Part shown: one piece after another, positions 8,595 through 17,211 of the stretch
How the letters are laid out: the number at the start of each line of letters is the position of its first letter
How positions within the stretch are numbered: the stretch's first letter is position 1
From: Collinsella aerofaciens
GTDB taxonomy: Bacteria > Actinomycetota > Coriobacteriia > Coriobacteriales > Coriobacteriaceae
DNA: 64,000 nucleotides
NCBI RefSeq assembly: GCF_028209625.1
Contig: NZ_JAQLDU010000009.1
Coordinates: 45,881 to 109,880, forward strand
Reading direction: 5' to 3'
The notes under the pieces: model-generated
Seen by the model: only the letters and a program-made list of their open reading frames with translations
Told to the model about the DNA's origin: nothing
Databases searched by the model: none
Program-made: the position numbers and the translations under genes

Positions 8595-10772
8595 TTAGGG
8601 GAGGAGCTTCATGGCGGCGTCGTGGGCGGCGTGCTCGTAGGTGTCGTCGAGGGGTTTGAGCGGCAGCAGAGCGTTGGCCTGTGCGTCGCCGCGGCGCTCG
8701 AGGGCGTGCGCGATGAGCCAGTCGGCGAGTTCGGGATTCTTGGGTAGCGCCGGGCCGTGCAGGTACGTGCCGATGACACCCTTGTAGGTGAGACCCTCAA
8801 ATCCATCGTCGCCGTTGTTGCCGGTGCCCGTGACGACGGACGTTCCGAGCGGCGTGGCATCGGCGTCCAAAAGCGTGCGGCCACCGTGGTTCTCGAATCC
8901 CACAAAGGGCTCGGGTGCCAGGTCGGTCTTGACGGCGACGTTGCCGATCAGGCGGTCGGAGCCGCGTACGGTCTCGGCGGCAATGACGCCCAGGCCCTCT
9001 ATGCGTTTTTCGCCCATATAGTACGAACGGCCGAGCAGCTGATAGCTGCCGCAGATGGCGAGCAGCGAACCGCCGTCCTCAACATAGGCTGCGACCTTGT
9101 CTTTTTGGGCGAGAAGCTCGTGTGCCACGGCTAGCTGGTCGCGATCGGATCCGCCGCCCATCATGACGATATCGGCATCATGCAGATCGAGCACCTCGCC
9201 CATGCGGACCTCATCCACGCGAACGGGGATGCCGCGCCAGGCGCAGCGGCGCTCGAGGGCGATGACGTTGCCGCCGTCGCCATAGAGGTTGAGGGCATCG
9301 GGATACAGGTAGACGATGCGCAGCGGGCGCGAGAGCTCGACTGGCGCGATACCGACAGGAAGAGCGCTGCCGTCGGCACGGACTGCGGCGCGGGCAGCAA
9401 CCGTGGCTGCATCGGCACCCTTCAGCCCGTCGAGTTCTTTGACCAGCGGCGGGAAGGCCGTGTAGTTGGCGACGGCGTAGAAGGTGTCATCGGCGGCCTC
9501 GTCTGCCATGGCGCCAATTGCCTGCGCGACGTCCGAGATAATCGCGGCATCGATGCCGGCGTACTTGAGGCGCACCTGCATGTCGTGCGCGCGCGTGCCG
9601 CCGGCAAAGGCGACAAGACCCGGCGTGTCGGCGATGCGCTCGAAGTCGACGTCGTAGATCCACGAGACATCGTGGCCGTCGGCGTCGTTGTCATTGAGGA
9701 AGAAAGCGCAGAGTCTGCCGCCTGCCGTCTTGATGGACTGGATTTGTCGATCGAAGCCTACGGGATTCTTGGCCAGGTTGGCCTCGACGGTGCGGCCGGC
9801 GATATCCCAGCGCCCCATACGACCGCCGGCAGGCACATAGGCATCGAGCGTAGGCTGTAGAAGCGCCGTGTTCACGCCCAACTCGTGTGTGGCAAAGAAG
9901 GCGGCGGCAACGTTATAGACCATGTACAGACCGTTGTAGCGCGTGGCGATATGCGTTGCGGGTGCGTCGGTATCGGGTCCAAAGACAAGGTCAAAGCCGT
10001 AGCCGTCGCAGCCGAGTTCCACGCCCGTCACGCGACGGACAAGCGCAGGGCGGGCCCAGCCGCACGAGGGGCAATGGTAGGCGCCGAGTTGACCATACTG
10101 TACGTAGTCGTACTCCAACGGGGCGTTGCACTGCGAGCAAAAGCGCGAGTCGCTAATGCGGTCGGACTCGGTGCCCGTGGCGCCATCGATGCCAAAGGCA
10201 ATACTCGCGTTGGGAACGCGCGCGGCAATCGAGGCGCACAGCGGGTCGTCGGCGTTGTAGATGAGCGTCGTTGCCGGCGAAAGCTCCAACGCGTGGGCGA
10301 TGACCTCCTGGGTGTGATCGATCTCGCCATAGCGATCTAGCTGGTCACGGAACAGGTTGAGCAGCACGAAGTACGTCGGCTTGAGCTTGGGCAGGACGCG
10401 CACAGTGTAGAGCTCATCGCATTCAAAAACGCCTACGCGCTTGCTGCTGGCGGTTCGCTTAAGGTTGCCGCGGGCCTCGAGCAGAGCGCCCACCACACCA
10501 GGCTCCATATTGTTGCCGGCACGGTTGCACACCACGGTAGCACCGCTGGCAGCAACGGCGTCGGCGATGAGGTTGGAGGTGGTGGTCTTGCCGTTGGTGC
10601 CGGTGATCACCACGCTGCGGTCGACCAGGCTCGCGAGGTCGCTTAGCAGCTCGGGGTCGATCTTCATGGCGATGCGGCCGGGGAGTACGCCGCCCTGGCG
10701 CTTAAGGACGGAGCGCAGCCCCCAGCGGGCGATATCGCTCGAGGCACAGGCGAGAGATGAGCGGAAGTTCAT
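8595..10772 (-). CDS. Fused MurT-GatD lipid II isoglutaminyl synthase
   Basis: One 725-residue frame covers both subunits of the enzyme that amidates the D-glutamate of lipid II. Residues about 1-470 are MurT, a Mur ligase: P-loop TGTNGKTTTSNL, RAGNNMEPGV, and the MurT zinc-ribbon cysteines in FCSQCNAPLEYDYVQYG and HCPSCGW. Residues about 485-725 are GatD, a class I glutaminase: RIVYLYPDALNLYGDGGN, the nucleophile in LLAICGSYQLLG and the histidine in IGTYLHGP. MurT and GatD are usually separate genes. No stop or frameshift lies at the join (near PVELSRPLRIVYLY). Start at 10772 (MNFRSSLACAS) follows AGGAA. Confidence 0.93.
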   Translation of the reverse strand: MNFRSSLACASSDIARWGLRSVLKRQGGVLPGRIAMKIDPELLSDLASLVDRSVVITGTNGKTTTSNLIADAVAASGATVVCNRAGNNMEPGVVGALLEARGNLKRTASSKRVGVFECDELYTVRVLPKLKPTYFVLLNLFRDQLDRYGEIDHTQEVIAHALELSPATTLIYNADDPLCASIAARVPNASIAFGIDGATGTESDRISDSRFCSQCNAPLEYDYVQYGQLGAYHCPSCGWARPALVRRVTGVELGCDGYGFDLVFGPDTDAPATHIATRYNGLYMVYNVAAAFFATHELGVNTALLQPTLDAYVPAGGRMGRWDIAGRTVEANLAKNPVGFDRQIQSIKTAGGRLCAFFLNDNDADGHDVSWIYDVDFERIADTPGLVAFAGGTRAHDMQVRLKYAGIDAAIISDVAQAIGAMADEAADDTFYAVANYTAFPPLVKELDGLKGADAATVAARAAVRADGSALPVGIAPVELSRPLRIVYLYPDALNLYGDGGNVIALERRCAWRGIPVRVDEVRMGEVLDLHDADIVMMGGGSDRDQLAVAHELLAQKDKVAAYVEDGGSLLAICGSYQLLGRSYYMGEKRIEGLGVIAAETVRGSDRLIGNVAVKTDLAPEPFVGFENHGGRTLLDADATPLGTSVVTGTGNNGDDGFEGLTYKGVIGTYLHGPALPKNPELADWLIAHALERRGDAQANALLPLKPLDDTYEHAAHDAAMKLLP

Positions 10773-10817
10773 GAAGCCGTTCCTAACGTGAATGACATGG
10801 TCGTGGCGTTTGCGCCG

Positions 10818-11861
10818 TTAAAAGCCGTAACGGCGCACAAATTCCTGGGCAAGCTGCGATACATCTTCGCAGGCGTTGGCCCAGGGGGCAAAGTCGGGGG
10901 TGTCCGAGATGATGCCGTCGGCTTCCCAAACTGCCTGATGCGAAAGGTCCCAGGGGTCGTGCGGTTCGGGCCGGCAGGGAAGGTACGGTGTCTGATACAT
11001 GGGGTTCAGCAAAAAGAACGCGCCGCCCTCGCAACGGTTAGCGAACTCACGCAGCGCGCGCGTCGCCGGGCGCATCTTGTTTGTTTTGAACAGCAGAATC
11101 GTGCGGGCGAGCAGGTACCAAGGAGAGTTTTCGAGTGCGTCTGCCCCCATCTGTTCCTCGAGCTGGTGGGCTAGGGCAAAAAAGCCGTCCTGGTCTTCCA
11201 GGCGAGCGAGAGCGAGCAACACGGTGCCGGCAGCTCGGGTGGGATAGCCTTCTGCCTTAAGGACGCGGCGGGCGTAGTTGGCAGCAGCGCGGTAGCGGGC
11301 GCTTGCCATGCACAGCTGCGAGATGGCCTCGACTGTGTGGAGCCACCCGATAAGGGCCGGCTCGCTCACGGTAAGGTCCGCTGCGGTGACACCGTCGGCC
11401 AAAACATTATTGGCCCAGTAGTGTGGGGCCTCCATGTCGAACCCGGGCACGCTTTGCCGCAGGTAATCGGTCGTGGTCGCTTCGAGCTTCATCAGGTCGC
11501 CCAGGCAGGCGTCGACGGGTGTGTCCGCCAAAATGATGGCGAGCAGCTGGGCATCGACCGCCAGCGCATCGACGCGAACGATCTTGAGCAGCTCATCGCG
11601 CATATCGTCGAACAGGCGGTTGCGCGTCTGCTCAAACTCCTCGTCGCTGCCCATGTCCTCGATGCGATGGAGCTCGTCGAGCAAATGACGATGCACGCCG
11701 GCATAGGAAAGCAGCGCCTGCGCATGCTCGGTCTGCGCGTACTTTTGAGGGTTAACGCTCACGTCGTTATGGACAAGTTCGCGTGCTGCATCGGTGAGTT
11801 CGGGGTGCGACGCAACGTAGGCGCGCTCCAGGTAGGCGGGGATGTAGACGCTCGGATCCAT
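10818..11861 (-). CDS. Conserved helical (TPR-like) protein of unknown function
   Basis: 347 residues, rich in alanine and leucine helices, with no signal peptide or membrane segment. Stretches such as YRAAANYARRVLKAEGYPTRAAGTVLLALARLEDQDGFFALAHQLEEQ suggest paired-helix repeats of TPR type. I do not recognise the family. Its ATG overlaps the stop of the upstream gene (TAATG at 11859-11863). The two neighbours show the same character and are probably made together and may act together. It precedes murT-gatD by 46 bp and may share its transcript. Confidence 0.75.
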   Translation of the reverse strand: MDPSVYIPAYLERAYVASHPELTDAARELVHNDVSVNPQKYAQTEHAQALLSYAGVHRHLLDELHRIEDMGSDEEFEQTRNRLFDDMRDELLKIVRVDALAVDAQLLAIILADTPVDACLGDLMKLEATTTDYLRQSVPGFDMEAPHYWANNVLADGVTAADLTVSEPALIGWLHTVEAISQLCMASARYRAAANYARRVLKAEGYPTRAAGTVLLALARLEDQDGFFALAHQLEEQMGADALENSPWYLLARTILLFKTNKMRPATRALREFANRCEGGAFFLLNPMYQTPYLPCRPEPHDPWDLSHQAVWEADGIISDTPDFAPWANACEDVSQLAQEFVRRYGF

Positions 11862-12937
11862 TAGAGGTCTCCTCCCTTAAACGGCAGGCCCTGCTCGGCC
11901 GCCCGCAGGATGCGCTCGTCGATCTGGGAACGCACGATATCGTTGGTGGCGACCCAGGCGGCGAAGCTGGCGTTGTCGGGGGCGCCCAAGCCCTCCTGCA
12001 GTACCGGCGTCGCCTCGGACAGCGCAAGGACAAGCTCGTCGGTAGAGCCCACACCCACGTTGACGCGGGCATAGACGCCATCGGGAAACTCGGTTTGGAA
12101 GTAGAGTGCCTCGGCCGCGTGCGGGCACGAGCGTGCAAGGATGCGCAAGTAGTGCTCGGCACCCTCGTAGTCCAGCTCGCGCCAGGCTGCGCTCATCAGT
12201 GCGATGAGCGTCCACGGGTCCAAGTCGCGCTCCGCGTCCTTGGGACGACGACGCAGCGGCGTGTTGGCGAGATAGGGGACGGAGTGGGCAGAGCGAAAGC
12301 GCTTGAGCTCCTCGGCAGGGTATTCGAGCTTCGCCATGGCGAGCATCGCGGTGTGGCGGACGCCGGCCGGATCGTTGGGGGCAAAGTCGAGGCTGCGGTT
12401 TGCAGCTTCGAGCGACATGCGATAGCGTCCGCTAATGAGGGCGCGCGATGCAAGGGCGGCAAGCCAGCGCAGGTAGGGGCGGCGCATAAGGTCGCCCGCG
12501 GCCTCGCGCTCATAGGGGTCCTGCGCCGAGGCGATCTTGAACGCCAGGTCATGCTCGACTTCATCGCGCTTGGATACCAGGTACTGTACGTATTCCTCGT
12601 TGGAGTCGGCGGTGAGGGCCGTCAGCATGCGCTGGGCATCCCAGTTGGTCGGATCGAGCGCGGCGGCCTCGCGAAGCATGTTCTCGGCAGCGGCCTCTTC
12701 CTGCTCGGCTTGGGCATCGTCGGGGATAAAGGGAATGCGGTAGTCGACAGCCTCGACCACCTTGGCAATCAGATGTCCGGCGCGGTCGCGATCATGCACG
12801 ATGAGCGGTGCGGGGTTGCGGGTGAATTGTTCCATCAGACGCTCTACGGCGGTGCCATCGGTGAGCGGGATATTGTCGCGGCGCAAGGCCTCAAGAACGA
12901 GGCGATGGCAATCCTCTTGAATGGGATCGAATGCCAT
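11861..12937 (-). CDS. TPR-like protein, first gene of the pair
   Basis: 358 residues starting MAFDPIQEDCHRLVLEALRR, with AAGGAGG 6 bp upstream of 12937. The start at 12967 (MNPNRSKGGP) is rejected because that ribosome-binding site lies inside it. The middle has repeat-like helix pairs (ALISGRYRMSLEAANRSLDFAPNDPAGVRH, WRELDYEGAEHYLRILARSCPHAAEALYF), typical of TPR/SEL1-like scaffolds. No catalytic motif is visible. Translationally coupled to the 347-residue protein downstream. The product cannot be named from sequence. Confidence 0.75.
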   Translation of the reverse strand: MAFDPIQEDCHRLVLEALRRDNIPLTDGTAVERLMEQFTRNPAPLIVHDRDRAGHLIAKVVEAVDYRIPFIPDDAQAEQEEAAAENMLREAAALDPTNWDAQRMLTALTADSNEEYVQYLVSKRDEVEHDLAFKIASAQDPYEREAAGDLMRRPYLRWLAALASRALISGRYRMSLEAANRSLDFAPNDPAGVRHTAMLAMAKLEYPAEELKRFRSAHSVPYLANTPLRRRPKDAERDLDPWTLIALMSAAWRELDYEGAEHYLRILARSCPHAAEALYFQTEFPDGVYARVNVGVGSTDELVLALSEATPVLQEGLGAPDNASFAAWVATNDIVRSQIDERILRAAEQGLPFKGGDL

Positions 12938-13437
12938 GGGGCCTCCTTTGCTGCGGTTAGGGTTCAAATGTCTCTATATAAGGTTCTAGTTTACCCGCAT
13001 GTGGCACACCGGGGGTGTCGCACTTGGACTTGCACCTTTGCACCACGAAGACGGATGTCGCACAAATGTCGGCACCTTGGACGACCGAGTGGTATCACGG
13101 TGCCGCAAACGGTCGATTTTTGGCGGCGAACGGTGCATATTTTGGAGGGGCACAGTCCTGCCCAGGATATGTAGTCAACCTTGATAAAACGTTTGCCCAG
13201 CTTGGGAGTATGAATGCCGCACAAGGGTCTTCAGGGATAGAAAAAACGTTTCATCATTGGCGGCTTTAGGTGAATAACTGACCAACCAGAACGGTAAAAT
13301 AGTGTTTGTCTGAGCGTTGAGACGTTTAGACATCGCGCATTGTCATCGCCGGCAACGCGCAAACCGGTCCTAACGGAGCCAATTGGGTGCTCCGTTATAT
13401 ACGCAAGTCTAAGAGGGGCTTGTTTAGGAGGCACAGT
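12938..13437. promoter_or_regulatory. 500-bp divergent intergenic region upstream of the alcohol dehydrogenase
   Basis: No gene is supported. It must hold the divergent promoters. Near the dehydrogenase, TAACGGAGC (13371-13379) pairs perfectly with GCTCCGTTA (13389-13397), forming a leader hairpin 40 bp before the start, without a T tract. The stretch 13010-13085 repeats short GTCGCAC/GTCGGCAC words whose meaning is unclear. Confidence 0.4.
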
Positions 13438-14661
13438 ATGGGACGTTTTACCAATCCTCGCGATCTGTACTTTGGTGAGGGCGCTCGCCACGAGGTGAAG
13501 AACCTCAAGGGCAAGAAGGCCATCATCGTTTCTGGCGGCAGCTCTATGCGCCGCGGCGGGTTCCTGCAGGACGTCGAGAACGACCTTAAGGAAGGCGGTT
13601 TCGAGGTCAAGCTGTTCGAGGGCGTCGAGTCCGACCCGTCCATCGAGACGGTCATGAAGGGCGCCGAGGCCATGCGCGAGTTCGAGCCCGACTGGATTAT
13701 CGCCATCGGTGGCGGCTCGCCCATCGATGCCGCTAAGGCCATGTGGGTCTTCTACGAGTATCCCGAGGAGTCCTTCGATAACATCATCCAGCCGTTCAGC
13801 TTCCCGGAGCTGCGTCAGAAGGCTCATTTCTGCGCCATCTCCTCTACCTCCGGCACCGCTACCGAGGTTACCGCGTTCTCCGTCATTACCGACTACGCCA
13901 AGGGCATCAAGTACCCGCTGGCCGACTTCAACATCACCCCTGATGTCGCCATCGTCGACCCCGAGCTCACCTACACCATGCCCGCCAAGCTGTGCGCTCA
14001 CACCGGCATGGATGCTCTGACCCACTGCATGGAGGCCTACGTTTCCACCTGCGCCTCTATGTTCACCGACGCCAACGCCCTGCACGGCATCCGCGAGATC
14101 GTCGAGTGGCTGCCCAAGTCCTATGCTGGCGACCATGAGGCCCGTCAGCACATGCACGAGGCTCAGTGCATCGCCGGTATCGCCTTCTCCTCGGGCCTGC
14201 TCGGCATCGTTCACTCCATGGCTCACAAGACCGGTGCTGCCTTCGAGAACGGCCACATCATCCACGGTGCCGCTAACGCCATGTACCTGGGCAAGGTTAT
14301 CCAGTGGAACTCCAAGGACCCGCGTGCTGCTGAGCGTTACGCTTACGTGGCCAAGGAGATCCTGCACCTTCCCGGCGAGACCAACGAGGAGCTCATCGCT
14401 GCGCTCGTCCAGAAGATTCGCGACCTCAATGACCAGCTCAACATTCCGCAGTCCATCAAGGATTACGCGAATGGTGGCGTGAAGGTCGACGCCGAGAACC
14501 CGCAGATGGTTTCCGAGGATGAGTTCCTCGCCAAGCTGCCCGAGATCGCTGCGAACGCCGAGACCGACGCCTGCACGCCCGAGAACCCGCGTGAGACCAA
14601 GGCTGCCGACTTCGAGAAGATCCTCAAGGCCTGCTACTACGACACCGACATCGATTTCTAA
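13438..14661 (+). CDS. Iron-containing alcohol dehydrogenase (AdhE-type ADH domain, stand-alone)
   Basis: NAD(P)H-dependent aldehyde/alcohol interconversion in fermentation; 407 residues. It shows the group III ADH layout: AIGGGSPIDAAKAMWVFYEYPE (nucleotide loop, close to the AdhE C-terminal domain), SSTSGTATEVTAF, and metal ligands in TGMDALTH, GIVHSMAHKTGA and ENGHIIHG. Start MGRFTNPRDLYF at 13438 follows TTTAGGAGGCAC; the longer frame from 13387 is not needed. It ends at a strong terminator. Its codons are very biased to C/G-ending, consistent with high expression. Confidence 0.92.
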   Translation: MGRFTNPRDLYFGEGARHEVKNLKGKKAIIVSGGSSMRRGGFLQDVENDLKEGGFEVKLFEGVESDPSIETVMKGAEAMREFEPDWIIAIGGGSPIDAAKAMWVFYEYPEESFDNIIQPFSFPELRQKAHFCAISSTSGTATEVTAFSVITDYAKGIKYPLADFNITPDVAIVDPELTYTMPAKLCAHTGMDALTHCMEAYVSTCASMFTDANALHGIREIVEWLPKSYAGDHEARQHMHEAQCIAGIAFSSGLLGIVHSMAHKTGAAFENGHIIHGAANAMYLGKVIQWNSKDPRAAERYAYVAKEILHLPGETNEELIAALVQKIRDLNDQLNIPQSIKDYANGGVKVDAENPQMVSEDEFLAKLPEIAANAETDACTPENPRETKAADFEKILKACYYDTDIDF

Positions 14662-14682
14662 TCGACTCTTGTTATCGTAACG

Positions 14683-14728
14683 AGGGGCTCCGCACGTATC
14701 CGTACGGAGCCCCTTTCTTTTTTCTTTT
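14683..14728 (+). terminator. Terminator after the alcohol dehydrogenase
   Basis: AGGGGCTCCG (14683-14692) pairs with CGGAGCCCCT (14705-14714), followed by TTCTTTTTTCTTTT. Confidence 0.85.
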
Positions 14729-14744
14729 AGAGAATGGGATAGTT

Positions 14745-15845
14745 ATGGCTGCAATTTTCAATAGCCCCAGCAAGTACATCCAGGGTCCGGACGAGCTCGC
14801 CAAGCTCGGCTCCTATGTCGAGCCGCTCGGCGCTAAGGCCCTCGTCATCGTGACGCCTTCGGGCAAGAAGCGCGTCGGTGCCAAGATCGAGGGTGGTTTT
14901 GCCGAGGCTAAGGCCGAGCTGCTGTTTGAGGACTTTAACGGCGAGTGCTCCAAGAGCGAGGTCGATCGCCTGGTTGCGCTCGCGCGCGACAACGGCTGCG
15001 ACATCATCGTCGGCGTCGGTGGCGGCAAGATCCTCGACACCGCCAAGGCCGTCGCCTACTACCTGGAGTCCCCGGTCATCATTTGCCCCACCATCGCTTC
15101 GACCGATGCCCCGTGCTCGGCGCTCTCCGTGCTCTATACCGATGACGGCCAGTTCGATAAGTACCTGTTCCTTAAGGCGAACCCCAATATCGTTCTTATG
15201 GATACGACGGTTATCGCGGCGAGCCCGGTACGCCTGACGGTGGCAGGTATGGGCGATGCGCTCGCAACCTACTTTGAGGCCCAGGCGACGCACGATGCCG
15301 ACGGTGGCACCTGCGCTGGTGGCAAAGGCGGCATGGCCGGTCTGGCGCTTGCCAAGCTCTGCTACGAGACGCTTATGGCCGATGGCGTCAAGGCCAAGGT
15401 CGCGCTGGAGAAGGGTGCGCTCACGCCTGCCGTCGAGCATATCATCGAGGCCAATACGCTGCTTTCGGGCATTGGCTTTGAGAGCTCGGGCCTTGCTGCT
15501 GCTCATGCCATCCACAATGGCCTGACGATGCTGCCCGAGTGCCACGGCATGTATCACGGCGAGAAGGTCGCCTTTGGCACCATCGTTCAGCTGGTACTCG
15601 AGGATGCTCCGACTGAGAAACTCGAGGAAGTCTTGGGCTTCTGCATTGAGCTGGGCCTGCCGGTCACGATGAAGGAACTTGGCGTTGCCGAGCTTACGCG
15701 CGAGCAGGCCATGATTGTTGCCGAGGCCGCCTGCGCGCCCGATGACACCATGTGCAACATGCCGTTTGAGGTGACGCCCGAGATGGTCGCAAACGCCATC
15801 CTGGGTGCCGACGCGCTGGGTCACTACTACCTTATGGATGAGTAA
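14745..15845 (+). CDS. gldA: Glycerol dehydrogenase
   Basis: NAD+-dependent oxidation of glycerol to dihydroxyacetone; zinc enzyme of the same fold as Fe-ADH. 366 residues, normal for GldA. Landmarks: IVGVGGGKILDTAKAVAYY, TIASTDAPCSALSVLY, and zinc ligands in VAGMGDALATYFEA (Asp), GLAAAHAIHNGL (His) and MYHGEKVAFG (His). It follows the alcohol dehydrogenase after a terminator only 17 bp before the start, and is followed by another terminator, so it is a single-gene unit. A paralogue lies immediately downstream. Confidence 0.95.
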   Translation: MAAIFNSPSKYIQGPDELAKLGSYVEPLGAKALVIVTPSGKKRVGAKIEGGFAEAKAELLFEDFNGECSKSEVDRLVALARDNGCDIIVGVGGGKILDTAKAVAYYLESPVIICPTIASTDAPCSALSVLYTDDGQFDKYLFLKANPNIVLMDTTVIAASPVRLTVAGMGDALATYFEAQATHDADGGTCAGGKGGMAGLALAKLCYETLMADGVKAKVALEKGALTPAVEHIIEANTLLSGIGFESSGLAAAHAIHNGLTMLPECHGMYHGEKVAFGTIVQLVLEDAPTEKLEEVLGFCIELGLPVTMKELGVAELTREQAMIVAEAACAPDDTMCNMPFEVTPEMVANAILGADALGHYYLMDE

Positions 15846-15859
15846 ATCAAGCTAAGGAA

Positions 15860-15893
15860 GGGGCAAAGCCAGCAGACGGCTTTGCCCCTTTTT
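15860..15893 (+). terminator. Terminator of gldA
   Basis: GGGGCAAAGCC (15860-15870) pairs perfectly with GGCTTTGCCCC (15878-15888), followed by TTTTT. Confidence 0.9.
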
Positions 15894-15898
15894 GCTAT

Positions 15899-15962
15899 GG
15901 TGCAAACCAACCTGACCCCATCGCACCAAGTTGGTGCAAAGGGGGCAGGTTACTTTGCACCA
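15899..15962. repeat. 64-nt nested palindrome between the two glycerol dehydrogenase genes
   Basis: GGTGCAAA (15899-15906) pairs with TTTGCACC (15955-15962); inside it AACCTGACCCC pairs with GGGGGCAGGTT (one mismatch), and the centre GCACCAAGTTGGTGC is itself palindromic. This gives an almost continuous stem. The GTGCAAA...TTTGCAC ends resemble the other short palindromes of the window in style. It is not a simple terminator, as gldA already has one 6 bp earlier. Confidence 0.6.
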
Positions 15963-15992
15963 ATCGTTGTTTGATGAAGGGCGGATTCTCGT

Positions 15993-17060
15993 ATGGCGCT
16001 TCCTATGGTTTACGGCGGTCCCGGTCGGTATGTTCAGGGGCCGGGCGAACTTTCGCGTCAGGGCAGGTATTTGTCATGGTTGGGCTGCGCTGCCTATGTC
16101 TTATTTGACCAGGGCACCGAGGATCGGCTGTGCAGGCAGATCGTCGATGGATTTCTGGATGAAGATCTAAGCGAGCCGTTCTTTAAGATTTACAACGGTC
16201 CGTGTACGGAAGAGGCTGTTGCCGAAATGGCTAAGGAAGCCCAGGCTGAGTATTGCGACATGGTGGTGGGCATTGGCGGCGGCAAGATGCTCGATATCGC
16301 CAAGGCAGTAGCGTTTTATGCCGAGTTGCCGTTGTGCGTATGCCCCACGGCGGCTTCGATGGACGGTCCGTGCAGTGCGATTTCGGTGCTGTATCACGAG
16401 GATGGGTCGTTCGACCGCTACCTGATGCTCGAGAAGAATCCAGATCTGGTCGTGGTCGATACCAACGTGGTCGCAGCGGCCCCACTGCGTATGACGGTCG
16501 CTGGTATGGGCGATGCGCTGGCAACGTACTTCGAGGCGCGTTCGTGTGCCGCGGCGCACGGCGCCAACGAGCACGGTGGCGCGCCGGGGCACTTGGCCCT
16601 GGTCGCGGCTCGTGCCTGCTATGACACACTTATGGAGTGCGGCGTCGCTGCCAAGCGCGATCTCAAAAAGGGGCGTACATCGCCAGCGGTTGAGCGTCTG
16701 ATCGAGTGCAATATTCTGCTTTCGGGCGTTGGCTTTGAGAGTGGCGGTTTGGCGCTGGCGCATGCGATCGCCAACGGCCTGACGATTCTGCCCGAGTGCA
16801 AGGCCATGCATGGTGAGGCCGTGGCATTTGGCCTGGTGGTTCAGCTTCGTTTGGAGCGTGCTCCCGAGCTTGAACAGGTGCTCGAGTTTTGCCAGCGCGT
16901 CGGCCTGCCGACGACGCTCGAGGATCTGGGCCTTGGCGAGATTTCCGATGCCGACCTGCAGAGTGTTGCAAATGCGGCCTTTAGAAACGAGCGTAATATG
17001 GCCAACGAGCAGGCCAAGGTGACCAAACAAAAGCTCGTGCAGCTCATGTGCGAGGCATAG
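15993..17060 (+). CDS. GldA-like dehydrogenase, paralogue
   Basis: 355 residues, colinear with the GldA upstream. It keeps IGGGKMLDIAKAVAFY, TAASMDGPCSAISVLY, VAGMGDALATYFEAR (Asp ligand), GLALAHAIANGL and KAMHGEAVAFG (His ligands), so a zinc-dependent polyol/alcohol dehydrogenase is likely. It lacks the STDAP substrate-loop wording of true GldA (SMDGP instead), and the substrate may differ. Codon use is less biased than in gldA, suggesting lower expression. Start ATG 15993 has a GAAGGG site 12 bp upstream. Confidence 0.85.
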   Translation: MALPMVYGGPGRYVQGPGELSRQGRYLSWLGCAAYVLFDQGTEDRLCRQIVDGFLDEDLSEPFFKIYNGPCTEEAVAEMAKEAQAEYCDMVVGIGGGKMLDIAKAVAFYAELPLCVCPTAASMDGPCSAISVLYHEDGSFDRYLMLEKNPDLVVVDTNVVAAAPLRMTVAGMGDALATYFEARSCAAAHGANEHGGAPGHLALVAARACYDTLMECGVAAKRDLKKGRTSPAVERLIECNILLSGVGFESGGLALAHAIANGLTILPECKAMHGEAVAFGLVVQLRLERAPELEQVLEFCQRVGLPTTLEDLGLGEISDADLQSVANAAFRNERNMANEQAKVTKQKLVQLMCEA

Positions 17061-17211
17061 TTTGGCGCTTGATTGACCTTGTGCAATCGAGGCGGCGATA
17101 GGCCATAGGCTATTTGTCCCAAAGGTGCTCCGCGTGTAATTTGCTCGAGGCACGGGCCGATGGCGTATCATTATCTCTTGCTTGTTTGCACTGCTCAGGG
17201 AGGGGCCGCGC

